From positions 62,001-126,000 of the forward strand of contig CALEUX010000015.1 in NCBI GenBank assembly GCA_937920475.1: a stretch of DNA of 64,000 nt. Direction: 5' to 3'. Position 1 is the first letter of the stretch. The number at the start of each line of letters is the position of its first letter. The DNA comes from an uncultured Marinilabiliaceae bacterium (GTDB taxonomy: Bacteria > Bacteroidota > Bacteroidia > Bacteroidales > Marinilabiliaceae). The position numbers were made by a program, and so were the translations under genes. The notes under the pieces were generated by a model. The model saw only the letters and a program-made list of their open reading frames with translations, had not been told where the DNA came from and made no database searches. This document shows positions 39,297-49,017 of the stretch, one piece after another.

Positions 39297-40451
39297 CTAT
39301 TTCCGGATAAATGAAGCGGCAACAGCGCGCGCTTCACTGTCTGTATCAATGTAATCGCTAAAAGCAGGCTTCTCAATAAAAGCAACTTTATTAATGGTTT
39401 GTTCAATGATGAACGACATTTCTACGAAGCCGCTTTTACCATTTAAAAACGCATCCACAGCCACTTCGTTAGCAGCGTTCAGGATGCAAGGCGTATTGCC
39501 ACCTTGCTCCATGGCCACGAAAGCAATGGAGAGATTTCTGAAAACCGACACATCGGCGTACTCAAAGGTGAGGCTGGGATAATCCATAAAGCTAAACCTT
39601 GGAAAATGGTTTGGCAACCGCAGCGGATAACCCAACGCATATTGAATTGGCAATCGCATATCGGGCAATCCCATTTGTGCTTTTATAGAACCATCGGTAA
39701 ATTGAACCATGGAATGAACGATGGATTGCGGATGCACCACCACTTCAATCTGTGATGGCTGTAAATTAAATAACCATCGGGCCTCGATGGCTTCGAGCCC
39801 TTTGTTCATAAGCGATGCCGAGTCGATAGTGATTTTATTGCCCATTTTCCAGTTGGGATGATTCAATGCCTGGCACCGTGTTACCTTGCGCAAAAAATCA
39901 ACACTTTTCCCTCTGAATGGGCCGCCGGAAGCAGTTAGAAAGATTTTTTCAACCAGATTGGCCTTCTCGCCCTCCAGACATTGAAATATGGCAGAATGCT
40001 CCGAATCGACCGGAATAAGCGGTATGTTCTTGATTTTTGCCATCTCCATAATAAGCTCACCGGCCACTACCAAAGTTTCTTTATTGGCCAACGCAACCGG
40101 AATGCCAGCCTCCAAAGCCCTGTAAGTGGGCAAAAGTCCGGCAAAACCAACCAGCGCCGACAAAACCATATCAATATTCGACATGGCAGCCACCTGCGCC
40201 ACTGATTCGTCGCCCGCAAAAACCTTTATCGGCTCGCTGGAGAGCGCCTCCTTTAAATATTGGTATTTTTCCTTGTTGGCAATTACAACAATATTGGGCT
40301 GATATTTTTTGGCTTGACGAATAAGCACATCAACATTATTGTTGGCGGTTAAAACCTCAACCGAGAATAATTCGGGATGGGCATCCACCACTTCGAGTGC
40401 CTGTGTCCCAATGCTTCCTGTGGAACCCAATATGGCAAGGCGTTTCTTCAT
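39297..40451 (-). CDS. dxr: 1-deoxy-D-xylulose-5-phosphate reductoisomerase
   Basis: LAILGSTGSIGTQALEVV; LANKETLVVAGEL; PVDSEHSAIFQCL; TIDSASLMNKGLE. Confidence 0.96.
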   Translation of the reverse strand: MKKRLAILGSTGSIGTQALEVVDAHPELFSVEVLTANNNVDVLIRQAKKYQPNIVVIANKEKYQYLKEALSSEPIKVFAGDESVAQVAAMSNIDMVLSALVGFAGLLPTYRALEAGIPVALANKETLVVAGELIMEMAKIKNIPLIPVDSEHSAIFQCLEGEKANLVEKIFLTASGGPFRGKSVDFLRKVTRCQALNHPNWKMGNKITIDSASLMNKGLEAIEARWLFNLQPSQIEVVVHPQSIVHSMVQFTDGSIKAQMGLPDMRLPIQYALGYPLRLPNHFPRFSFMDYPSLTFEYADVSVFRNLSIAFVAMEQGGNTPCILNAANEVAVDAFLNGKSGFVEMSFIIEQTINKVAFIEKPAFSDYIDTDSEARAVAASFIRK

Positions 40452-40517
40452 AAAAAAAGAGAGCTTTTTTGTTTGGCTGGCGATCAGTAATGCAGATTCT
40501 GAAATAGCGATTGTTGA

Positions 40518-41402
40518 TTAAAATGATATGTATTCCTGTGGATTTAAAGGCATACCGTTGTACCACAACTCGAAGTGCAGATGCGGTCCGGTAGTCAACT
40601 CACCCGAATTGCCAACCCGTGCAATGGCCTCGCCGGCTTTTACCGATTGACCTACCTCTTTCAACAAACGCTCGTTGTGTTTATAAATAGATATCAGATT
40701 ATTAGGATGTTGAAGTTGTATAACATAGCCTGTTTCAACTGTCCAACCCGAGAAAACCACCATACCATCCATTACTGCCGAAACCCGGGCGCCCGGAGCT
40801 GCCACAATATCGACCCCGTAATGACCTTTGGAGTCGCCAAAAGCATTAACAACCATTCCCTTTATAGGACTGAAGAAAAAGGTATTCTCCAATGCCACAA
40901 CCCTTGCGGGTGTTTGCTTTACCGATAAATTAAACCGCTCCTCGCGCTCTACCTGCTTACGAAACAATGAATCCTGCTCCGAGCGGGAGAACTGAATTTG
41001 TGTACGCGATTCAGCTGTAGCACTCTCATTGACTTTATCGTCGGGCGATGCCGACATTTCGGGCTCTTCGCCCTTTAACACAGCCTGAAAATTGCGAATA
41101 AAGCGGTCGCGTTTGTTAATTTCAATCACCAGCGAATCGAGCCTTTGTGCATTACGTACTATGAGTAAACGCTCATGTGGACTTGGGTATCCGGGAATAA
41201 ACTCGCGCAAGCTGGTAAATGCAATTAATAGTGTAACTAAAATAATGAGTAGTATGATAAACGAACCTACATAGGTAAATACATTCAAACGCGATAGCCT
41301 TAACACTACTACCTCTTCATAAGTCTGTTCGTTAAATATGGCCAGCTTATATTTACTGCTGAGTTTTTTTAGCAGCGAACTTTTTTTCTTACGTGTTACC
41401 AT
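40518..41402 (-). CDS. M23-family metallopeptidase with N-terminal TM and coiled coil
   Basis: GHYGVDIVAAPGARVSAVMDGMVVFSGW; TTGPHLHFELWYNG. Confidence 0.93.
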   Translation of the reverse strand: MVTRKKKSSLLKKLSSKYKLAIFNEQTYEEVVVLRLSRLNVFTYVGSFIILLIILVTLLIAFTSLREFIPGYPSPHERLLIVRNAQRLDSLVIEINKRDRFIRNFQAVLKGEEPEMSASPDDKVNESATAESRTQIQFSRSEQDSLFRKQVEREERFNLSVKQTPARVVALENTFFFSPIKGMVVNAFGDSKGHYGVDIVAAPGARVSAVMDGMVVFSGWTVETGYVIQLQHPNNLISIYKHNERLLKEVGQSVKAGEAIARVGNSGELTTGPHLHFELWYNGMPLNPQEYISF

Positions 41403-41592
41403 TCAAACAATGTTAAAGTGCCAACAAATTTATAAAATAATACCGGATGAGGCTAAAAAACCTAAATTAATTGAGCAGAGAGAATAATGATTATATACCT
41501 GTCCAACAACAATATAGCGTCATATATAAAATGAAACGTTATTTTTTTTCAAAAAAAACCACATTCGTTTAGGCAGATAAAAATAAAACCTC

Positions 41593-41600
41593 TATATTTG
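41593..41600 (+). promoter_or_regulatory. Candidate Bacteroidota -7 promoter box for tRNA-fMet
   Basis: TATATTTG matches TAnnTTTG, about 70 nt upstream of the tRNA; TTT-rich -33 region (cgttta) about 22 nt upstream. Confidence 0.5.
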
Positions 41601-41670
41601 CAACCGCAAAAATAAAAGAAATGTCTTGACGTTTGCGCTTAAAAAGTAAACAAAAATATTTAAGATATAT

Positions 41671-41743
41671 TGCGGGGTGGAGCAGTTGGTAGCTCGTTGG
41701 GCTCATAACCCAAAGGCCGTCAGTTCGAGTCTGGCCCCCGCTA
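41671..41743 (+). tRNA. Initiator tRNA-fMet (anticodon CAT)
   Basis: TGCGGGG-TG-GAGC..GCTC-TTGGG-CTCATAA-CCCAA..GTCAG-TTCGAGT-CTGGC-CCCCGCTA; three consecutive G:C pairs in the anticodon stem and unpaired 1:72 are initiator hallmarks. Confidence 0.9.
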
Positions 41744-41748
41744 CTAGG

Positions 41749-41790
41749 AACCTCCTTTGAAAATCAAATTTTCAAAGGAGGTTTGTTTTT
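41749..41790 (+). terminator. Rho-independent terminator after tRNA-fMet
   Basis: Perfect long stem ACCTCCTTTGAAAAT-caa-ATTTTCAAAGGAGGT followed by TTGTTTTT. Confidence 0.88.
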
Positions 41791-41827
41791 ATACGGAATA
41801 GGCTTATTCTCGAAGAATTATTTAAAC

Positions 41828-43051
41828 CTAAAACGCCGCCATCAGCAACCCAATGTCTTTAAATGGCAAATTAAGGTGGTTGCCGATGTGGCTGTTGGTA
41901 AGAATGCCTTTATAGATATAGGTTCCGTTACTAATACCCAAATCTTCTTTAATAAGTTGATGAATACCCCCCGTTTCGGCTAAGCGAAGCAAGGTTGGCG
42001 CAAAAATATTACTGAGAGCAATGGATGCCGTGCGTGACACCCGCGATGCCACATTGGGCACAAAATAGTTCACCACGCCTTTATCGTTAATGATGGGATT
42101 ATCGAGGTTGGTGCTGACAGATGTTTCGAAACAACCACCATTGCCAACGCTTAAATCCACAATAACAGAGCCGGGCTTCATTTTTGATACCTGTTCTTCG
42201 GTAATATAAAAATTAGGATTATCGTCGAAATAGCGCAGGCTGGCCACTACGGCATCAGCCGATTTCAGAGCTTTCGATAACACCTGCGGATGCAGAATTG
42301 AAGTAAACAGTCGTTGCCCCACATTACGCTCCAACTCTTTCAGGTTTTGGTACGAGTTGTCAAATACCTTTACCTGACAACCAAACCCAAGCGCAGCCCG
42401 TGCAGCAAACTCGCCGGCGGTTCCCGCTCCAATAATCACCACTTCGGCAGGCGAAACACCGGTAATACCCCCCAGAAGCACGCCTTTCCCTCCCCTCGCT
42501 TTGCTTAAATACTCCGAGGCGATGGTGATGGCAGCATATCCCTCTATTTCGCTCATGCTTCGAATAACAGGATAGCAACCGACCTCATCCTTCAAAAATT
42601 CGTAGCCAATGGCATTTACCTTAGTATCCAAAAGGGCCGAAAATGTTTCGCGGGTCTGGCGGGGCATGTACAAAAACGACATCAGCAACTGGTTGGGCTT
42701 CAGCAGAGCCACTTCATCGGGGGTGGGCGGAGAAATTTTTAAAACAACTTCACTCTTAAACACTTCTTCTTTGGAGGCAGCAATAATACCGCCAGCTTCA
42801 GAAAAATCATGGTCGAAGTAATTGGCGGCATCACCCGCTCCTTTCTCAATAATAACTTTATGACCATTATCGGCCAACAATTCAACGCCTTGTGGTGTAA
42901 GAGCAATTCTATTCTCTGAGCTATCGGCCTCTTTTGGAATACCAATGGTGAGTGAGCGTTGTTTACGCTTTGTTTCCAACATTTCTTCACGTGGAATTAA
43001 CTGTGTCTGCCTAATTGCAAAATAAGAAGCCCGCTTTTCGTATTCAGCCAT
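41828..43051 (-). CDS. Alanine dehydrogenase (AlaDH/PNT family)
   Basis: IGIPKEADSSENRIALTPQGVELLADNGHKVIIEKGAG; GGKGVLLGGITGVSPAEVVIIGAGTAGEFAARAALGFG. Confidence 0.9.
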   Translation of the reverse strand: MAEYEKRASYFAIRQTQLIPREEMLETKRKQRSLTIGIPKEADSSENRIALTPQGVELLADNGHKVIIEKGAGDAANYFDHDFSEAGGIIAASKEEVFKSEVVLKISPPTPDEVALLKPNQLLMSFLYMPRQTRETFSALLDTKVNAIGYEFLKDEVGCYPVIRSMSEIEGYAAITIASEYLSKARGGKGVLLGGITGVSPAEVVIIGAGTAGEFAARAALGFGCQVKVFDNSYQNLKELERNVGQRLFTSILHPQVLSKALKSADAVVASLRYFDDNPNFYITEEQVSKMKPGSVIVDLSVGNGGCFETSVSTNLDNPIINDKGVVNYFVPNVASRVSRTASIALSNIFAPTLLRLAETGGIHQLIKEDLGISNGTYIYKGILTNSHIGNHLNLPFKDIGLLMAAF

Positions 43052-43368
43052 AACCAGTTGTATGAAAAATGAAGGAGAATTAATGTAGCAAGATAGGAAA
43101 TAATCGTGATAAGTGGATGCAAATTTGTGCGAAAAGATAGAATGGAATCAAATCGTTTGAGTCAAAGTAATTTGGCAATAACCATACTTACACCCTTCTT
43201 ATTCCTCTAAATATCTTATCCCGAGACTCGGAATTCCGTGAACTTCAATTCTAATCATATTTATAAATTTCTATTTCAATCCGATCATATCGAAAAAAAC
43301 AGTAAAGTTCTTAAATTTGTCATCAATGGGTGTAGAGTAATCACCTGAATTATTTAAAACTGACTATA

Positions 43369-45246
43369 GTGAGAATTTTACAACATATTAAATCGCAGAT
43401 GAAAGAGGGCTTCCTGCATACTAAGGTTATTCATTTATTAAAACTCAGAAATTGGGTTGACATAACCATACTGCTTTCATTCCTGATTTTTTTGGCCTGG
43501 GGCTGCGCCAGTACAGGGTATCCAACCGGAGGTCCAAAAGATGTTGACCCTCCGGTTGTTCTGCGTTCCAATCCACCTGCCAATTCTTTAAATTTTAAAG
43601 GGAAGGAAATTGTAATCTCTTTTAATGAAATCATTCAGGTTAAGGATATTTTTCAAAAACTGGTTGTTTCGCCACCGGTTAATAAACGGCCTGTTGTTAC
43701 AGCCCGTGGGCGCGAGTTGGTTATCAGGTTTGAAGAGGATTTGCAACCCAACACCACCTATACACTCGATTTTGCCGATGCCATCAGCGACAACAACGAA
43801 GGAAATGTGTTACAAGATTTCAGGTTCTCCTTTTCAACAGGGATGGTGGTCGACAGTTTGTCTGTTTCCGGGTTTCTTTTCGATGCCACCAACCTGGCAC
43901 CGGTTGCAGGGGCGCTGATTATGATACATAAAAATCAGGCCGATTCGGCATTTAAAACCCAGGTGCCGATTCGTCTGGCCAAAACCAATCAGGATGGAGG
44001 GTTTTCTGTTCAAAATGTGGCACCTGGCGAATACCGGCTTTATGCTTTGGAAGATGCCAACAGAAATTATATTTACGACCAACCTGGCGAACGCATTGCC
44101 TGGCATTCTGATTTGGTGATTCCTTCAATCGAGTACCGCCAAAGGATCGATTCTATCGGTCCCGACTCGTCGATGGTAGTTAACTACAGAGCGTTTTTAC
44201 CCGACAGTCTTCAGGTTTTTTTATTTCAGGAAGACAATGCGCCTCAATACTTAAAAGATAATAAACGACCTTCACGTAACAGGATTGATTTTGTTTTCAA
44301 TCGTCCTAATAAAATTCCGGTTGATTTCTCGCTGGCCAGGGAACCATCTGCAAAAAACTGGTTTATCCACGAACGAAGTTTGGAGCAAGACTCCATAACG
44401 GTTTGGTTAACCGACTCGCTGCATATTAAAAGCGATTCATTGTTTATGTCGCTGCGTTACCAAGTGCTTGACTCTTTAAAACAACCTGTCTTTAAGACTG
44501 ATACCTTAAATGCCTTTTTCTTTCAGAGGGGTGGAGAAGAAAGTCGCCCACGCAGGCGCGACCAGCCTAAGGAGATTTCCACTCTTAAACCTGTAAGTTT
44601 AAAGCGAACCCTTGAAATTCTCAGCGATTTCGACCTTGTATTTCCAACACCGGTTAATCAATACGATTTATCAAAAATACAACTGTTTCAGGTGGTTGAC
44701 ACCGTTCAGGTTCCCGTAGAGTTTGCTTTAATACGCGACTCGGTTCGGTTACGGCGCTTTATTATCGATTATCCCTGGGAACCTGGCGGGAAGTATGAAT
44801 TTTTGGCTGATTCAGCGGCTTTTACCGATATTTACGGATTGACATCAAGTACCATTAAACAATCGTTCGGCGTTAAAACCATCGATAGCTACGGTATTAT
44901 TTATGTTGATATTGCCAATCCTCAGCCAAACTGGATTATTCAGGTATTAAACCAGCAGGAAAAGCTGGTGCGACAGTCGAAAATTCCACGCAACGGGAAA
45001 ATTGGGTTTCAGTTTTTACGCCCTGGCGATTACTTCCTTCGCATTTTTGAAGATGCCAACGAAAATGGTATCTGGGATACAGGCGATTTTGACAAAGGAC
45101 AACAGCCTGAACGGTTGATGTATTTTCCCGAGTCAGTAAACATCCGGGCCAATTGGGATCGAATTGTTCCCTGGAATCCGGCAGCTTTCGATATTCATGA
45201 TTTTGTGAAACGTAACAGAAAGAAAACAGGACAACAACGGAGATAA
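43369..45246 (+). CDS. Ig-like (Big_5) domain lipoprotein
   Basis: Lipobox-like LAWGCASTGYPTGGPKDVDPPVVLRSNPPANSLNFKGKEIVISFNE; carboxypeptidase-regulatory-like segment. Confidence 0.85.
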   Translation: MRILQHIKSQMKEGFLHTKVIHLLKLRNWVDITILLSFLIFLAWGCASTGYPTGGPKDVDPPVVLRSNPPANSLNFKGKEIVISFNEIIQVKDIFQKLVVSPPVNKRPVVTARGRELVIRFEEDLQPNTTYTLDFADAISDNNEGNVLQDFRFSFSTGMVVDSLSVSGFLFDATNLAPVAGALIMIHKNQADSAFKTQVPIRLAKTNQDGGFSVQNVAPGEYRLYALEDANRNYIYDQPGERIAWHSDLVIPSIEYRQRIDSIGPDSSMVVNYRAFLPDSLQVFLFQEDNAPQYLKDNKRPSRNRIDFVFNRPNKIPVDFSLAREPSAKNWFIHERSLEQDSITVWLTDSLHIKSDSLFMSLRYQVLDSLKQPVFKTDTLNAFFFQRGGEESRPRRRDQPKEISTLKPVSLKRTLEILSDFDLVFPTPVNQYDLSKIQLFQVVDTVQVPVEFALIRDSVRLRRFIIDYPWEPGGKYEFLADSAAFTDIYGLTSSTIKQSFGVKTIDSYGIIYVDIANPQPNWIIQVLNQQEKLVRQSKIPRNGKIGFQFLRPGDYFLRIFEDANENGIWDTGDFDKGQQPERLMYFPESVNIRANWDRIVPWNPAAFDIHDFVKRNRKKTGQQRR

Positions 45247-45250
45247 GGTA

Positions 45251-46117
45251 ATGAATCTGTCTAACCAAAAACCATATCTTTTTATAGCTAAAACCAGTTT
45301 TAGGTTACTGGTGTTGCTGATTCTTGTGAGTTGTTGTTATGTTGGCTCTGAGGCAAATGGGCAATGTCACGAAAAGAACACTGTTTTCACCGCCGGAGAA
45401 GAAGCCCATTACCACGCCTATTATAACTGGAAGTTTATTTGGTTAAATGCCGGGAAAGTAACTTTTTCGGTAACGAAATCAGACTGGAAGGGAAATCCGG
45501 CTTTTCTTCTGTCGAGCATTGGGGTTACTCATCGTGGTTACGATAAGTTTTACAGGGTTCGCGATACTTTCGAGGTATATGTTGACCCATTAACCATTCA
45601 GCCTTTTGAGTTCAGGCAGATTACCAATGAGGGCTCATTCTCGGCCAAACATCATTATGTTTTTAATAAAACCAACAAAACTATTCGCACCGAAATTAGC
45701 AGAGATGGCGGCCCTTTGGAAACCAAATTTTTAGACTGGCCCGATTGCACATTCGATTTGTTGTCGATGGTTTATCAGGCGCGTAACATCGATTTCAACA
45801 AGTATAAAAAAGGTGATAAAATTCCAATAAGAATGATTATAGATGGTGAACTTCATAACCTCTATATTCGTTATTTGGGTTTAGAAACCATTAAAAACCG
45901 CGATGGGAAATGGTATCGGTGTCTTAAATTTTCACCATTGCTTGTTAAAGGTACCATATTTGAGTCGGGAGAAGGGATGACCGTTTGGGTTACCGACGAT
46001 TTAAACCGGCTACCCATCATTGTTGAAGCAAAAATTCTGGTAGGGTCGGTAAAAGCCGTGTTTTACGAGGCAAAAGGTTTAAAGTATCCGATGACTGCCG
46101 AAGTGAGCAAGCCCTAA
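45251..46117 (+). CDS. DUF3108-domain protein
   Basis: FTAGEEAHYHAYYNWKFIWLNAGKVTFSV; DLLSMVYQARNIDFNKYKKGDKIPI; WVTDDLNRLPIIVEAKILVGSVKA. Confidence 0.87.
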   Translation: MNLSNQKPYLFIAKTSFRLLVLLILVSCCYVGSEANGQCHEKNTVFTAGEEAHYHAYYNWKFIWLNAGKVTFSVTKSDWKGNPAFLLSSIGVTHRGYDKFYRVRDTFEVYVDPLTIQPFEFRQITNEGSFSAKHHYVFNKTNKTIRTEISRDGGPLETKFLDWPDCTFDLLSMVYQARNIDFNKYKKGDKIPIRMIIDGELHNLYIRYLGLETIKNRDGKWYRCLKFSPLLVKGTIFESGEGMTVWVTDDLNRLPIIVEAKILVGSVKAVFYEAKGLKYPMTAEVSKP

Positions 46118-46130
46118 TTCTTTTTCAATT

Positions 46131-46380
46131 GGCACCTGACCACTGAACTACAATTTTTTCTGACACATGAAACGAGCCATGTGTAAACCTTCCACACACA
46201 GGGTGATGATTATTTTACGAGTTCCATGTGGCCTTTGTAAAACAAATTATAAGCACATGAAATGAGCCATATGGAAGGTTTCGGCACACAGAAGAATAGC
46301 CTGTCCCGATTTATCGGGAACTATTTGGTGAGTTCCATCTGACCATTAAAAATTAAATTTTAGATACATGAAAAAGCGTG
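46131..46380. repeat. Degenerate tandem repeat (about 90-111-bp units) upstream of and entering the CHAD gene start
   Basis: Recurring blocks acatgaaaYgagccat at about 46165, 46255 and 46366 (acatgaaaaagcg), cacacag, and ttccatSTGRCC at about 46222 and 46333. Confidence 0.7.
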
Positions 46381-47168
46381 AGATAATAGAACTGGCAGCA
46401 TCACAGTACGAACTGTTTTTGTTGTATTATCTTAATTCCTGCACCGATGGGGAAAAAGAATCCATTCACCAGTTACGTGTCTCATTAAAAAGATTTTATG
46501 CCTTAAAAAAGTTCCTTTTACAAGGTATGAAACCATCAGGTCAGGCGCAACTTGTTTACAATCTTGAGCCAATTCGATTGGTTTACAAAGCAGGAGGAAA
46601 AGTTAGAGATTTACAGGTAATTTTTGATGTTGCCTGCAGTTCTGCTCCAGATAGGGCCCCGGAAGCTTTCACCAATTATTTGCAGGAGTTAATTCAGGAA
46701 CGTTTGGATGCATTTATCGCATTATCACAGAAGGTTCAATTGCCTCCCCATCACGAGTTTATCCATAATCTAAAAAACCACCTTGATAAGTTTTACCGTA
46801 GTTACAGTGGTAAACTGGAGCAGTTTATGTCGGAAAACTTAAAAGTGGCCTGCTTTTACATTCAATCAACCGACCCGGGAGAGTTGTGGCACGATGCCCG
46901 AACTTTAATCAAACAGAATTATCTACTGATGCAATTGGCATTGAATCATAATCAACACAGGTATAGCTCCGGCGAAATTCAGTATTACCGGAATTTAGAA
47001 CAATTGCTTGGCGAATGGCACGATTGGGTTGTGCTAAAAAAATATGCCCTGCGTTTTGAATTAACGAGGGCATTTGAAATGGAGGCTTATTTAAATCAGG
47101 TTTCTAAGTCGATGCACTTACTGGAAAATACAATTTTGGAAACCATTGGTTCTATTAACCAAAATTAA
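46368..47168 (+). CDS. CHAD-domain protein
   Basis: SIHQLRVSLKRFYALKKFLL and KAGGKVRDLQVIFD histidine/basic helices; WHDWVVLKKYAL. Confidence 0.85.
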   Translation: MKKREIIELAASQYELFLLYYLNSCTDGEKESIHQLRVSLKRFYALKKFLLQGMKPSGQAQLVYNLEPIRLVYKAGGKVRDLQVIFDVACSSAPDRAPEAFTNYLQELIQERLDAFIALSQKVQLPPHHEFIHNLKNHLDKFYRSYSGKLEQFMSENLKVACFYIQSTDPGELWHDARTLIKQNYLLMQLALNHNQHRYSSGEIQYYRNLEQLLGEWHDWVVLKKYALRFELTRAFEMEAYLNQVSKSMHLLENTILETIGSINQN

Positions 47169-47626
47169 GCGTATTCTCTTTTAAGAAACATTCCTGGAAC
47201 TTCATTTTTGAAAAGTGTTTCCGACGTTTCTGTTTTATGATTCTTTTTAATGGTAAATCCAAACGACTTGGGGTAGTTCATAAATGTTTCATAGAATTTT
47301 ACCTGCTCAAAGTAATTAAGTTTAATATCTGTTGGGCTTAACAGGTATTTTTTTATCCAAAAGTTGGCTTTAATATCCAGATCAAGAGTTTGCAGTCCTT
47401 TTATTTTTACAAAATAATCCAGAATCTGCTCATCGTTAAAGCGTTGGTTTGTCAGTTGATGAAAAACATTCATAACTTCGGCTTGTTGTTCTTTGCCACC
47501 CGGAAACAATAACGATAACAAAATAGCCTGAGCTTTACCTTTAATAAAAGTAGGAAGATAAAACTTATATATCCAAACGGATACAGCAGTTAGAAGGGCT
47601 ATCGACGCAATAATCCAGTAAATCAT
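47165..47626 (-). CDS. Hypothetical protein with N-terminal TM helix
   Basis: Clean 153-aa ORF; MIYWIIASIALLTAVSVWIYKFYL TM segment. Confidence 0.55.
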   Translation of the reverse strand: MIYWIIASIALLTAVSVWIYKFYLPTFIKGKAQAILLSLLFPGGKEQQAEVMNVFHQLTNQRFNDEQILDYFVKIKGLQTLDLDIKANFWIKKYLLSPTDIKLNYFEQVKFYETFMNYPKSFGFTIKKNHKTETSETLFKNEVPGMFLKREYA

Positions 47627-47945
47627 GTTTTCAGTTTTAATTGCTTTCTATTACGGAATTTTTCTGAAAAGGTTATACTTTTCTGCTTAATTAAGGGTTT
47701 TGCTTCTTTTTGCAGTTATTCGTGAAAACATTCCCGAAGGTTTTTCGTTTTTGACCAGTGAGTTGTTTCTTTGGATAAAAATGGCACTGTGATTGGTAAG
47801 GCTTTTTGCCTTGTATTTAAAAGGCAAGCTTGATTAATTTATTTTTTTACATCCAGAAATTAACCACGGATGAAATTCAGTTGGACAGACCATTTTAGCA
47901 AGCATTCTAATAACTGTTATTCAGCAACATACTTGCTATTAAAAC

Positions 47946-49007
47946 CTAAAAATATGTTCTAAAGGAGGCTTCTGATATTTTAAAAAGTTGCTTTAGTGAT
48001 ATGGCCTTAAAATCAGTCTGACTTATAGCAAAGTGATTCTTTTGGTGATGATATCCTGCCAGATATTCCTGCTCAGTTTGTCCGGGCGTTGGTATTACAA
48101 TGGCGCTCTTTTTTAAATACCAAAGGTCCATCAAGGTTGTATAACCCGAGCGGCAAATTACATAAGGCGTTTTAGTAATCAGGTATTTTAATTGCCCTGA
48201 TTTTAGATGTGGAAGAATTTGCAAATTACACGAATTGTCTGATGAAATAGCTTTGATTTCCGGCTTTCCGGCAATAATTAGGGTTTTAATATTTTCAGAC
48301 ATCGCCTTTTCTGAAATAATTTTCTGCAAAATGGTTCTTTGCGGCTCAGGCCCCGATAATATCACCAGCAAATCCGGTGCGTATTTTTCTGTTGTTGTTA
48401 ATTCCAAGGGCTCATCATAAGAATCTGCAAAGCGGGAAAGAGGCCCTATGAATCGGGCATTTTGGGGTAGTTTGTACCGATGGGCCAAATCGCCTGCCAG
48501 CAAATCAGGCAGAGGGCTGTCAGGAATCCAGCACTCTGAAAATCCTGAGACAAGCAATTTAATCAAACAATGAAATGGTTTCTCCAACCAGCTTAAGCCG
48601 CTTGGCATTTTCAGCATTAACTGGTGAGTGATGATAACACTTTTTACTTTTGAATGCCGCACCCCATAGCGGTTATCAGATATTATGCAGGCAGGCTTGT
48701 ACTTTTTTACCAGTTTTGCAGTAATCTGCTTTTCTCTAATTAGCCAGAATAAAGCCAAAGGCAGTTGTTGCATCAGTTTCCATATCTGGTTGTTGCCTGA
48801 TGAATAAGTGATATGTGCACCCTGAAAATAGTCGGTTTCAATACCCGGAACTTCCTGTTGAAGCAATTGGATAATATTGGCTTCTGAGGCAACCACTACC
48901 CTATAGCCTTGCTGCAGATAACTTCGAATAATAGGTATATCACGGGTTGCATGCCCAAGTCCCCAGTTAAGCGGGCAAACCAATATGGTATCCGGCTGTT
49001 GACCCAT
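47946..49007 (-). CDS. Glycosyltransferase (MurG/GT28-like fold)
   Basis: ILVCPLNWGLGHATRDIPIIRSY; CIISDNRYGVRH; TPYVICRSGYTTLMDLWYLKKSAIVIPTPGQTEQEYLA. Confidence 0.82.
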   Translation of the reverse strand: MGQQPDTILVCPLNWGLGHATRDIPIIRSYLQQGYRVVVASEANIIQLLQQEVPGIETDYFQGAHITYSSGNNQIWKLMQQLPLALFWLIREKQITAKLVKKYKPACIISDNRYGVRHSKVKSVIITHQLMLKMPSGLSWLEKPFHCLIKLLVSGFSECWIPDSPLPDLLAGDLAHRYKLPQNARFIGPLSRFADSYDEPLELTTTEKYAPDLLVILSGPEPQRTILQKIISEKAMSENIKTLIIAGKPEIKAISSDNSCNLQILPHLKSGQLKYLITKTPYVICRSGYTTLMDLWYLKKSAIVIPTPGQTEQEYLAGYHHQKNHFAISQTDFKAISLKQLFKISEASFRTYF

Positions 49008-49017
49008 TTGTTAATTT

